From NCBI GenBank assembly GCA_934553185.1, contig CAKTFF010000103.1, positions 1-7,117 on the forward strand: a stretch of 7,117 nt of DNA, read 5' to 3'. Made by a program: the position numbers and the translations under genes. Source of the stretch: an uncultured Devosia sp. GTDB lineage: Bacteria > Pseudomonadota > Alphaproteobacteria > Rhizobiales > Devosiaceae. This document shows positions 1 through 5,765 of this stretch, piece after piece; position 1 is the first letter of the stretch; every line of letters begins with the position of its first letter. Below the pieces are notes generated by a model. That model did no database searches and had not been told where the DNA came from. It worked only from the letters and a program-made list of their open reading frames with translations.

Positions 1-747
1 GTTCGTGGTGAATTGGTTGTCACCTCGGCCGATAGTGCCGAACTGGTCAAGCTCACGGAAAACGCCTTCCGCGACGTCAACATCGCCTTTGCCAACGAAT
101 TGGCCGCGGTATGTCAGGAGCTTGGCCTTAATGTCTGGGAAGTGATCGACCTCGCCAATCGCCACCCGCGCGTCAACATCCTTCAGCCCGGTCCTGGCGT
201 TGGCGGCCACTGCATTGCGGTTGATCCCTATTTCATTATTGAGGCAGCGCCCGGGTCCACGGACCTCATGAGCGCCGCACGGCGCATCAACGCCGCCCGC
301 CCGACAACCGTTGTTGCCGACATCCAGGCCCTGCTCGAGCCCGGCAAAGTGCAGACTGTGGCGTGTCTGGGCCTCAGTTTCAAACCCAATATCGACGACA
401 TGCGAGAAAGCCCGGCCGTCGAGGTCGTCCGTCTCCTTGCCGAGACCGAGAACGTCAAGCTGATCGCAGCCGAGCCCAATGCCCGTCGTTTGCCGCGCGA
501 ACTGGAGGGCAAGGGTATCGTCTTCACCGACGCCTTGAGCGCCATCGACCAGGCTGACATCGTGGTGCTGCTGGTCGACCATCGTCAGTTCAGCTTGGTG
601 GATGCCGAGGCGCTCCGAGACAAGAAGCTTGTCGACACCCGCGGGCTCTGGACCTGGCGCAAGGCGCGCAAGCCTGACGCCCGCGTCGAAGGAGGGGTTC
701 CTGCGACAGGCGGCGCCGTGATCCACCTGGCCGAGAGGGCAGCATGA
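1..747 (+). CDS. wecC: UDP-N-acetyl-D-mannosamine dehydrogenase, 5'-truncated by window edge
   Basis: Oxidises UDP-ManNAc to UDP-ManNAcA with two NAD+ in the cytoplasm, supplying a uronic sugar for surface polysaccharide. The reading frame is open from base 1, so the gene enters from outside; 248 residues are present against about 420 in E. coli WecC, leaving the N-terminal NAD-binding Rossmann domain largely missing. The fragment begins in the central domain with AELVKLTENAFRDVNIAFAN, followed by ANRHPRVNILQPGPGVGGHC, whose Cys (codon 211-213, fragment residue 71) is the catalytic thiol of the UDP-glucose/GDP-mannose dehydrogenase family. The C-terminal UDP-binding domain follows, with CLGLSFKPNIDDMRESPA and LLVDHRQF. 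The RHPRVNILQPGPGVGGHC stretch matches WecC more closely than the UDP-glucose dehydrogenases. The stop overlaps the next start by ATGA, implying translational coupling. wecB would be expected upstream, outside the window. Confidence 0.95.
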   Translation, partial: VRGELVVTSADSAELVKLTENAFRDVNIAFANELAAVCQELGLNVWEVIDLANRHPRVNILQPGPGVGGHCIAVDPYFIIEAAPGSTDLMSAARRINAARPTTVVADIQALLEPGKVQTVACLGLSFKPNIDDMRESPAVEVVRLLAETENVKLIAAEPNARRLPRELEGKGIVFTDALSAIDQADIVVLLVDHRQFSLVDAEALRDKKLVDTRGLWTWRKARKPDARVEGGVPATGGAVIHLAERAA

Positions 748-1532
748 CAGGGGAGAGTGGCTGGAGCGAGCATCCGCTGCTGGCCGCGAGGCGCGTGGCC
801 TTCATGGGTGTGCCCATCCATGCCCTGACCATGGGTGAGACCATGGCCATGGCCGAACAAGCCATGCGCGAGCGCCGGCCGCTGCACCATACGGTGGTCA
901 ACGTCTCCAAGCTGGTCAATATGGGCAAGAATGCCGAACTGTTCGAGGATGTGACCACCGCCGACATGATCAATGTCGATGGAATGGGGGTCCTTTGGGG
1001 CGCGCGGCTCTTGGGCTGCTCGCTGCCCGAGCGGGTGGCCGGCGTCGACGTCATGACCAATCTTCTGGCGGTTTGCGCCCGGGGTGGTTTCCGGCCGTTC
1101 CTGCTGGGCGCAGAACCGGCCGTGCTTGACGCCGTGCGGCGGCGCCTTTCGATCGAGCATCCCGGTCTTGTCGTCGCGGGATGGCACGATGGATACTTTT
1201 CCGCCGATCAGGAAAACGATGTGGTGGCAGCGATCAATGCTTCGGGCGCCGATTGCCTGTTCGTTGCCATGCCCACCCCACGCAAGGAGCGGTTCCTTAA
1301 ACGCCACCGCGATGTTCTCGGGCCCAGTTTCGTGATGGGTGTCGGGGGCAGTTTCGACGTTTATGGCGGCAAGGTCGCGCGAGCGCCCACGCTTGTGCAA
1401 GCCATTGGTATGGAGTGGCTATTTCGCGTGCTTCAGGAGCCGCGCCGGCTTTGGCGACGCTACTACGAAACCAATACCGCCTATGCCCGGCTTGTGTGGC
1501 AGGCCTGGTGGCGCGGCCGGTTGCGCCACTAG
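744..1532 (+). CDS. WecG/TagA/CpsF-family (GT26) glycosyltransferase
   Basis: A 262-residue cytoplasmic, membrane-associated transferase, close to the family's usual 240-270. The family moves ManNAc or ManNAcA from UDP to an undecaprenyl-linked GlcNAc, the second step of enterobacterial common antigen or teichoic-acid linkage synthesis. Visible landmarks are VVNVSKLVN (residues 51-59), INVDGMGVLWGARLLG (76-91) with Asp79 as the candidate catalytic base, LPERVAGVD (94-102), HDGYF (148-152), GVGGSFDVYGG (199-209), RAP (213-215) and the C-terminal MEWLFRVLQEPRRLWRRY (223-240), thought to contact the membrane and complete the active site. The usual G-x-P-x-Q-E loop reads MPTPRKE (176-182), which I believe is an alphaproteobacterial variant. 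The start is fixed by the ATGA overlap with wecC; the coupling suggests UDP-ManNAcA is the donor, which would make it a WecG. The acceptor cannot be read from sequence. Confidence 0.92.
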   Translation: MTGESGWSEHPLLAARRVAFMGVPIHALTMGETMAMAEQAMRERRPLHHTVVNVSKLVNMGKNAELFEDVTTADMINVDGMGVLWGARLLGCSLPERVAGVDVMTNLLAVCARGGFRPFLLGAEPAVLDAVRRRLSIEHPGLVVAGWHDGYFSADQENDVVAAINASGADCLFVAMPTPRKERFLKRHRDVLGPSFVMGVGGSFDVYGGKVARAPTLVQAIGMEWLFRVLQEPRRLWRRYYETNTAYARLVWQAWWRGRLRH

Positions 1533-1629
1533 CGCGGCATTCGCGCGAAACGGCTGGATTGCCCATTCTCCCCTCAGCGCTTGTTAGGGATCGGCTGGTA
1601 TTTTGCCAACCGTGACCGGCAGACATCCG

Positions 1630-3843
1630 ATGCAAACCAGCTCTTCTTCGCTTTCTCGACAGATCACTAGGCTTTCCCTTTTTCTGGCCGTGCTGGTGCT
1701 GGCCGGTCTGGGTTGGTTCGGCTGGTGGGCGGCGAACCGCATCGACGATCGTGCTATTGCCCGAGAAGCGCGCCACATCCAGAGCGGACTCGCGGCCATC
1801 GCCGCGCAGATGGCCGTGGATCAGGACAGCTCCATCGTCTGGGACGACGCTGTGGTCAATCTGCGTAGCCATAATGGGCCTTGGCTTGCCGATAATATTG
1901 CCGAGTGGATGAGCGAGTATTACCAGCACGACCTGATCTACCTTCTTGATCCCGACAACCAGCCGATCCGGGCGGTGGAAAACGGTGCGGAAGCGGCAAC
2001 CTCGGGCTACAGGCAGGATGAAGCCGCCCTCGCGCCGCTGATCGGAGAGTTGCGCAAGGAGATGGCGGAAGCCTCGGCAGGTGAGGCCGACTCCACCCAA
2101 GCAATCACCGGCCTTGGCATTCTCCAGACCATTGCGCTGCGCAACGACCTTCCGTCCATTGTCAGCATTCGGCCGGTGCTGCCCGACACGGATGCAGTGT
2201 CGCAAGCGCCAGGCCAGGAATTTCTCCATGTCTCGGTGCGTTTCATTGGTCCATCAGTGATCCAGACGATCGCCGATCAGTTCGAAATCCAGGGTCTTGA
2301 GCTTGAAAAGGTCGCCGATCATCAAGACAGCAAGGCAGCGCTGCCATTGCTGACGTCAGGCGGCAGGATCGTGGGCTTTCTTGCCTGGGATCCTGAAGAG
2401 CCTGCCTATGAACTGCTCCATGACACGGCGCCTGTCATTGCCGGTACCGTTTTGATGGTGGGCTTGTTTCTCAGCCTCCTGCTGGTCCGGTTGCGGCGAA
2501 CATCTTCCCAGCTCGAAGACAGCAAGGCGGCGGCGTCCTTCCTCGCCTTTCATGATCCCCTGACCGGTATCCCCAATCGCGCGCTGTTCGAGGACCGCCT
2601 GGAGCAGGCTTTGGCCAATATGCGCCGTACGGGGGCCAAGATGGCGCGCCATTATGTGGATCTCGACCGCTTCAAGCATGTTAACGACACCCTGGGGCAT
2701 CCCGCCGGCGACGTGGTGATCCGCGAAACGGCAAGGCGCCTGTCGGCTCAGGTTGATGAAGTCGATACGGTGGCGCGGCTCGGTGGCGACGAATTTGCGG
2801 TGATCCAATTTGCCGCCGGTGAGGATGACAAAGTCAAGGCGCTTGGCCAGAGCCTCGTGGATTGTCTTGCCGAGCCATTCGACATTGAAGGGCAGTCGGC
2901 CCAACTTGGTGCCAGCGTTGGCGTGGTCGTGGTTGCTGATGGTGACACTACGGCTGAAGAGTTGATGCGAGAGGCCGATATGGCGCTCTACGAGGCCAAG
3001 GACAGCGGCCGCGGTCGCTATCAGCTGTTTGCCGGCGAACTGGGCGAAGCTGTCAGAGAGCGGCGCGAGCTTGAAATGGACCTGCGTGCCGCGCTCAATT
3101 CCGGGAGCGGTCTGGAGCTTGTGTATCAGCCCATTTACCTGGCTCGTTCTGAGCAGCTGGCCGGGGCGGAGGCTCTGGTGCGCTGGGAGCACCCGACGCG
3201 CGGGCGCCTGTCACCAGCAACCTTTATCGGTCTCGCGGAGGAGAGAGGGCTTATCGATCAGCTTGGCCTCTACGTGCTGCGTGAAGCCTGCCGCTTTGCC
3301 GCGCAATCCAGTCTGCCTTGGGTTGCTGTCAATGTGTCGCCTCTCCAGTTCCGCAATGAACGCTTTGCCGAGCACGTATTGGACGTTCTGGCTGAAACCG
3401 GACTTGCCGCTAAACGCCTCGAGATCGAGATCACCGAAGGATTGCTGCTGCAGAACTCGCCATCGATCCAGTCTGCGCTGATGAAGCTGCGTGCCAGCGG
3501 CATCAGGGTGGCGCTGGACGACTTCGGCACCGGCTATTCCTCCATCAGCTATTTGCGCAGCTACGGCGTCGACAAGCTCAAGATCGACCAGTCATTCACC
3601 GCACAACTGGGTCGAGATGGCGAGATCGACAGCATCGTGCGCTCCATTATCGAGCTGGGCCGCGCAATGCATATGACGGTCACGGCCGAAGGGGTGGAAA
3701 CCACCGAACAGCGCGACATCCTCCAAACCATGGCTTGCGACCAGTTGCAGGGTTATCTTTTAAGCCGGCCATTAACCGGACCGCGCCTTGCCGAACTTCT
3801 GGACTCAAACTCTAGGAAGTTCGAGCAACTGCGCGCAGGTTAG
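1630..3843 (+). CDS. CHASE4-like sensor GGDEF-EAL cyclic-di-GMP protein
   Basis: A 737-residue inner-membrane protein likely to turn over c-di-GMP. TM1 lies at about 15-35, a periplasmic CHASE4-like sensor at about 36-266 (WDDAVVNLRS at 71-80, then DLIYLLDPDN) and TM2 at about 267-287. The GGDEF domain (about 305-465) has VDLDRFKHVNDTLGH and an intact GGDEF at 385-389, but the inhibitory RxxD is DEVD (376-379). The EAL domain (about 490-725) keeps EAL 514-516, Asn568 (NVS), Glu600/603 (EITE), Asp630-631 (DDFGTGYSS), Lys651 (KIDQSF), Glu687 (AEGVE) and Gln707 (QGY), so phosphodiesterase activity is expected; cyclase activity is possible. The start is the ATG at 1630, giving a short polar N-terminus before TM1; an in-frame TTG at 1603 and GTG at 1612 would add up to 9 residues, and no start has a strong ribosome site. 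The 97-bp gap after the glycosyltransferase leaves room for its own promoter. Confidence 0.95.
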   Translation: MQTSSSSLSRQITRLSLFLAVLVLAGLGWFGWWAANRIDDRAIAREARHIQSGLAAIAAQMAVDQDSSIVWDDAVVNLRSHNGPWLADNIAEWMSEYYQHDLIYLLDPDNQPIRAVENGAEAATSGYRQDEAALAPLIGELRKEMAEASAGEADSTQAITGLGILQTIALRNDLPSIVSIRPVLPDTDAVSQAPGQEFLHVSVRFIGPSVIQTIADQFEIQGLELEKVADHQDSKAALPLLTSGGRIVGFLAWDPEEPAYELLHDTAPVIAGTVLMVGLFLSLLLVRLRRTSSQLEDSKAAASFLAFHDPLTGIPNRALFEDRLEQALANMRRTGAKMARHYVDLDRFKHVNDTLGHPAGDVVIRETARRLSAQVDEVDTVARLGGDEFAVIQFAAGEDDKVKALGQSLVDCLAEPFDIEGQSAQLGASVGVVVVADGDTTAEELMREADMALYEAKDSGRGRYQLFAGELGEAVRERRELEMDLRAALNSGSGLELVYQPIYLARSEQLAGAEALVRWEHPTRGRLSPATFIGLAEERGLIDQLGLYVLREACRFAAQSSLPWVAVNVSPLQFRNERFAEHVLDVLAETGLAAKRLEIEITEGLLLQNSPSIQSALMKLRASGIRVALDDFGTGYSSISYLRSYGVDKLKIDQSFTAQLGRDGEIDSIVRSIIELGRAMHMTVTAEGVETTEQRDILQTMACDQLQGYLLSRPLTGPRLAELLDSNSRKFEQLRAG

Positions 3844-3861
3844 TGAAACCGTCAACACACT

Positions 3862-3887
3862 GGAAAGGCTGGCGCTGCGCAATCGTA
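3862..3887 (+). promoter_or_regulatory. weak EcfG-type promoter candidate upstream of the 62-aa gene
   Basis: GGAAA (3862-3866), 17 bases, then CGTA (3884-3887). The alphaproteobacterial general-stress sigma factor EcfG recognises GGAAC-N16/17-CGTT; this site has one mismatch in each box. Spacing is right and it would give a leader of roughly 27 bases before the ATG at 3921. Two mismatches in nine conserved bases make this a low-confidence call. Confidence 0.18.
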
Positions 3888-3920
3888 GTGCCCCGGTGCC
3901 TTGTCCGCTAGAGGACAACC

Positions 3921-4109
3921 ATGTTGTGGATTGCTTTTGGTATCGACGCGCTGGTTTATGCGGCTCTGGGAACTGCTGTTGTCTGGCTCGGGCGGCGCTA
4001 CCTGCCTGCGCCATGGCATGAGCCGTCCTTCACCATTCCAATGGTTGTCGGCCTGGGCCTCATGCTCAGCCTTGCGCTTTATCCCCAGTGGCTGGTCAAG
4101 CTGGGCTAG
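3921..4109 (+). CDS. small two-helix membrane protein, 62 aa
   Basis: I do not recognise a family. The 62 residues form two hydrophobic helices, about 3-24 and 39-57, joined by a short loop with RRYLPAPWHEPSF. Applying the positive-inside rule to Arg25-Arg26 suggests both termini face the periplasm, but this is weak. A ribosome-binding site AGAGGA (3910-3915) sits five bases before the ATG, which together with the coherent membrane pattern argues for a real gene. It begins 77 bp after the GGDEF-EAL stop, so it could be cotranscribed with that gene or have its own promoter (see the weak candidate at 3862-3887). Its 3' end faces the 48-aa gene on the other strand with only 17 bp between the stops. 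Function unknown; an envelope role is the most that can be said. Confidence 0.72.
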   Translation: MLWIAFGIDALVYAALGTAVVWLGRRYLPAPWHEPSFTIPMVVGLGLMLSLALYPQWLVKLG

Positions 4110-4122
4110 CAAACAACCCAGC
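4100..4122. terminator. possible bidirectional terminator between convergent small genes
   Basis: A perfect 6-bp inverted repeat, GCTGGG (4100-4105) and CCCAGC (4117-4122), with an 11-base loop, spans the 17-bp gap between the stops at 4109 (+) and 4127 (-). Its position between convergent genes is where a shared terminator would lie. There is no T-tract on either side and the stem is short, so it could be chance. Confidence 0.3.
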
Positions 4123-4126
4123 GGCG

Positions 4127-4273
4127 TCACTGGTCTTCCGACTGGGATTCGAGTCCTTGCGGCGTGGAAACGTCGCGCTGAACGCCTGTGCCCTGGCCGA
4201 AGCTGATAAAGGCTGCTATCGCGCCCAGCACGACCAGCACCGCCACGATGATCAGGATAGTTCTGCCGCTCAT
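4127..4273 (-). CDS. single-helix small membrane protein, 48 aa
   Basis: A short gene below usual annotation cut-offs. The product starts MSGRTILIIVAVLVVLGA, so a short N-terminus leads into one hydrophobic helix (about residues 5-24), followed by a polar, acidic C-terminal tail ending LESQSEDQ. A strong Shine-Dalgarno sequence, AAAGGGGA on the minus strand (4287 to 4280), lies six bases before the ATG at 4273, which is the best evidence that it is translated. It could be an uncleaved membrane anchor or a signal-peptide-like segment releasing a tail of about 24 residues; there is no lipobox. It converges with the 62-aa gene and diverges from the 57-aa gene with 223 bp between. The plus-strand open frame across it (4088-4324) has no ribosome site and an unnatural composition. 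No family recognised. Confidence 0.72.
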   Translation of the reverse strand: MSGRTILIIVAVLVVLGAIAAFISFGQGTGVQRDVSTPQGLESQSEDQ

Positions 4274-4401
4274 CAGTATTCCCCTTTGGATGGGCAATCC
4301 GTGGACATTAACTTGGTTGCCTGAACGACCACATCTAGGGCTTCAACCCCACCCCAATGGCTCGGCAACGTGGTTTATTGCCTGATCTGAGGGTGGCTGA
4401 T

Positions 4402-4427
4402 GGCACTTTCCCGGTTCAACGACCGTT
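4402..4427 (+). promoter_or_regulatory. weak EcfG-type promoter candidate for the 57-aa/54-aa pair
   Basis: GGCAC (4402-4406), 17 bases, then CGTT (4424-4427). It differs by one base from the EcfG consensus GGAAC-N16/17-CGTT, with an exact -10 element and correct spacing. It would start transcription near 4435 and leave a leader of about 60 bases before the ATG at 4497. The mismatch is in the usually conserved -35 core, so confidence is low. The rest of the 223-bp divergent gap (4274-4496) must also hold a promoter for the minus-strand 48-aa gene; I see no convincing one. Confidence 0.27.
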
Positions 4428-4496
4428 ATCTCCCATATCGGCAAGGAGCCCCCGTGATCGCTGCGGAGGTCCAACCTTTGAATTTGGAGAAAAGAC

Positions 4497-4670
4497 ATGG
4501 AAACCGGCCCAATGTTCTGGCTGATCTTGGTGACGCTGGGGGTGGCCGTCTTGGGCATTGCCATGGCCATGGCCAATAGCCGCAACAAGAAGCGCACGCC
4601 GCTTGAGCGCAGCGTGACCGATGCCGCAACCAAGCAGCAATATCGCGACGAAGATCGCGCCAGTCACTGA
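4497..4670 (+). CDS. single-helix small membrane protein with charged tail, 57 aa
   Basis: The 57-residue product begins METGPMFWLILVTLGVAV, has one membrane helix at about 7-26 ending in AMAMAN, then a basic stop-transfer cluster SRNKKR (28-33). The hydrophilic C-terminus contains ERSVTDAATKQQYRDEDR. The basic cluster right after the helix predicts a cytoplasmic tail with the N-terminus outside. I believe similar 'helix, RRR-TP-E, DxATxxxY' small proteins occur widely in alphaproteobacteria without assigned function, but this is memory, not a search. A good ribosome site, GGAGA (4486-4490), lies six bases before the ATG. The next gene starts 26 bp after the stop, so the two are very likely one transcript. 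The minus-strand open frame over this region (4343-4633) lacks such signals. Confidence 0.78.
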   Translation: METGPMFWLILVTLGVAVLGIAMAMANSRNKKRTPLERSVTDAATKQQYRDEDRASH

Positions 4671-4696
4671 ATCTGCTTTCCCGTGGAGCCAGCATC

Positions 4697-4861
4697 ATGA
4701 GCGACAAGCCAACCAAGACGCAGAACAATCAAGAGCCTGCCGATAAGCCAAAATCCGGCGAAGGGCAGGGTAGTGAAAACACCAAGGACAGCCAGGAGCA
4801 CCATGTGCCCGGAGCGGATGGCGCGATCGGCGCCGAGGCGGAAGAAGACAACAATCCCTGA
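4697..4861 (+). CDS. glycine-rich, hydrophilin-like disordered protein, 54 aa
   Basis: The 54-residue product (start MSDKPTKTQNNQEPADKP) has no aromatic residues, no Cys, no Arg and almost no large hydrophobics. It has six Gly (11%), five Lys, seven Glu and five Asp, for a net charge near -7, and ends in AEAEEDNNP. Glycine above 6% with extreme hydrophilicity meets the usual definition of hydrophilins, small disordered proteins often induced by osmotic or desiccation stress; that role here is inference. A GGAG (4685-4688) stands eight bases before the ATG. It follows the 57-aa membrane gene by 26 bp, implying cotranscription, and is followed by the inverted repeat at 4879-4904. It could alternatively be an untranslated open frame, but the consistent composition along its whole length argues against that. 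Confidence 0.7.
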   Translation: MSDKPTKTQNNQEPADKPKSGEGQGSENTKDSQEHHVPGADGAIGAEAEEDNNP

Positions 4862-4878
4862 CAGGAAAACAGCAAGGT

Positions 4879-4904
4879 GCTCCTCTAACCTATGTTAGGG
4901 GAGC
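4879..4904 (+). terminator. strong hairpin after the small-gene pair, no T-tract
   Basis: GCTCCTCTAAC (4879-4889) pairs with GTTAGGGGAGC (4894-4904) across a four-base loop, CTAT: eleven pairs with one G-U. It begins 17 bases after the stop at 4861, where a terminator for the 57-aa/54-aa transcript would be expected. The following bases (GACTGCTTGCTCTTGC) are only moderately T-rich, so it is not a classical intrinsic terminator. It could instead protect an mRNA 3' end or, if the next promoter lies upstream, belong to the Crp-family leader. Confidence 0.5.
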
Positions 4905-4942
4905 GACTGCTTGCTCTTGCTATGTGTTGGCCTAGCACGATG

Positions 4943-4968
4943 CCCGAATGACCCAGGGGTTGTTCGGG
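4943..4968 (+). promoter_or_regulatory. inverted repeat or leader hairpin upstream of the Crp-family gene
   Basis: CCCGAA (4943-4948) pairs with TTCGGG (4963-4968), and inside it ACC pairs with GGT. The two bases between these blocks can form G-U pairs, giving a continuous stem of about eleven pairs with a four-base loop in RNA. It ends 20 bases before the ATG at 4989. It overlaps a second inverted repeat, GGTTG (4958-4962) and CAACC (4971-4975). Either could be an operator, for example for autoregulation, or an mRNA structure; no classical TTGAT-N4-ATCAA Fnr box is visible. Confidence 0.4.
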
Positions 4969-4988
4969 TGCAACCAACACGAGAGCTG

Positions 4989-5765
4989 ATGAGCATTCAT
5001 CATCTAGATGCGTTCAAAGACGTCGTTCAGCCACTGAACGGCTTGCGCAACCGGGAGGATGTCGACTTCTTTGTTCGACGGCTTGCCGCGCTTTATCCCC
5101 TTCAACCGCATGAGTTGAGCGCCGTCTCAGGGCTGGTGGAATCCACCTTCACCGTGCGGGCGCACCAGATCATCATTGATGATCAGCATGCGCCTAGCGA
5201 TGCGCTGGTGCTCTTGCAGGGGCTGGCCTGCCATTATCGTCCCGTGGAATCGTCGCGCCGCCAGCTCACCGGCTTCATCCTGCCGGGGGATTTCTGTGAT
5301 TACGGCTTTTTGTCCTCAAGCGCGACCGGGCAGAACGTGATGAGCCTGACCAACGGCCTTGTCGGCCGCATCAAGCTGTCGCGGCTGTCGGCAACGGCGG
5401 AACGCTTTCCCAATGTCTTGGTGGCTGCGATGCGAGCTGCCGCTTTGGATGCGGCGTCAGCGCGCGAACTGGTGGTTAGTCTTGGTGCCCGCGATGCGGT
5501 GCAGCGCTTGGCTCATCTCTTGTGCGAAATGCATTACCGGCTGCAAACGGTTGGCCTGGTGCGCGCCGATGCAACGTTCGAGTTTGCAGTGACCCAGTCC
5601 GAGATCGGCGAGGCGCTTGGCCTCTCCACTGTTCATGTCAATCGCACCATTCAGCAGTTGCGCCGGGGCAAGCTCATCACGATGGGGCAGGGCACCGCCA
5701 AAATCCTGGATGCACCAGGGCTGGCGGCCTTAGCCCTGTTTAATCCAAGCTATCTCAAGCCGTAG
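4989..5765 (+). CDS. Crp/Fnr-family transcriptional regulator
   Basis: A 258-residue DNA-binding regulator. A cNMP-binding-like beta-roll sensor domain spans about 42-130 (DALVLLQGLACHYR at 71-84, LPGDFCDYGF at 99-107), a dimerisation helix about 136-165, and the C-terminal winged helix-turn-helix (HTH_Crp type) about 170-240, with TQSEIGEALGLSTVHVNRTI at 202-221 as the recognition region. Only three Cys (81, 103, 179) are present and there is no N-terminal cysteine cluster, so it is not an Fe-S Fnr; the CRP cAMP-pocket signature (GE...RxA) is also absent, so the ligand is unknown. The ATG at 4989 gives normal family length; an in-frame TTG at 4911 would run through the upstream hairpins. Only a poor GAGAG precedes the ATG. 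Its stop overlaps the convergent response-regulator gene by 11 bp. Target genes are not deducible; the adjacent small genes are candidates. Confidence 0.92.
   Translation: MSIHHLDAFKDVVQPLNGLRNREDVDFFVRRLAALYPLQPHELSAVSGLVESTFTVRAHQIIIDDQHAPSDALVLLQGLACHYRPVESSRRQLTGFILPGDFCDYGFLSSSATGQNVMSLTNGLVGRIKLSRLSATAERFPNVLVAAMRAAALDAASARELVVSLGARDAVQRLAHLLCEMHYRLQTVGLVRADATFEFAVTQSEIGEALGLSTVHVNRTIQQLRRGKLITMGQGTAKILDAPGLAALALFNPSYLKP

Noticed and set aside
840..855. CCATGGCCATGGCC repeated near 4560
   Set aside because: Both copies encode Met-Ala-Met-Ala in unrelated coding frames, so the repeat follows from codon choice.
585..1400. 271-codon open frame on the minus strand across wecC and the glycosyltransferase
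   Set aside because: It is opposite two genes with clear family motifs, is His/Arg/Gly-rich as expected of antisense reading in GC-rich DNA, and has no recognisable domain.
1540..1549. Palindrome TTCGCGCGAA after the glycosyltransferase stop
   Set aside because: Too short and too GC-simple to call an operator, with no T-run for a terminator.
1579..1587. GCTTGTTAG shared with 6659-6667
   Set aside because: A 9-base match without flanking similarity or common position relative to genes; consistent with chance.
1603..1629. TTG start adding nine residues to the GGDEF-EAL protein
   Set aside because: The ATG at 1630 gives a normal short N-terminus before TM1 and the added residues look non-coding; the TTG has no better ribosome site.
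1297..2229. 310-codon minus-strand open frame over the glycosyltransferase end and the GGDEF-EAL start
   Set aside because: Composition is Arg-rich and domainless and it lies antisense to a well-supported sensor domain.
2356..3192. 278-codon minus-strand open frame inside the GGDEF-EAL gene
   Set aside because: It is antisense to the conserved GGDEF domain; long stop-free antisense frames are common at this GC content.
4280..4385. Plus-strand short frame starting at the ATG near 4289
   Set aside because: No ribosome site; it overlaps the promoter area of the minus-strand 48-aa gene and has no coherent composition.
4911..4988. TTG start adding 26 residues to the Crp-family regulator
   Set aside because: The extension runs through the inverted repeat at 4943-4968 and exceeds the family's usual length; the ATG at 4989 fits better.
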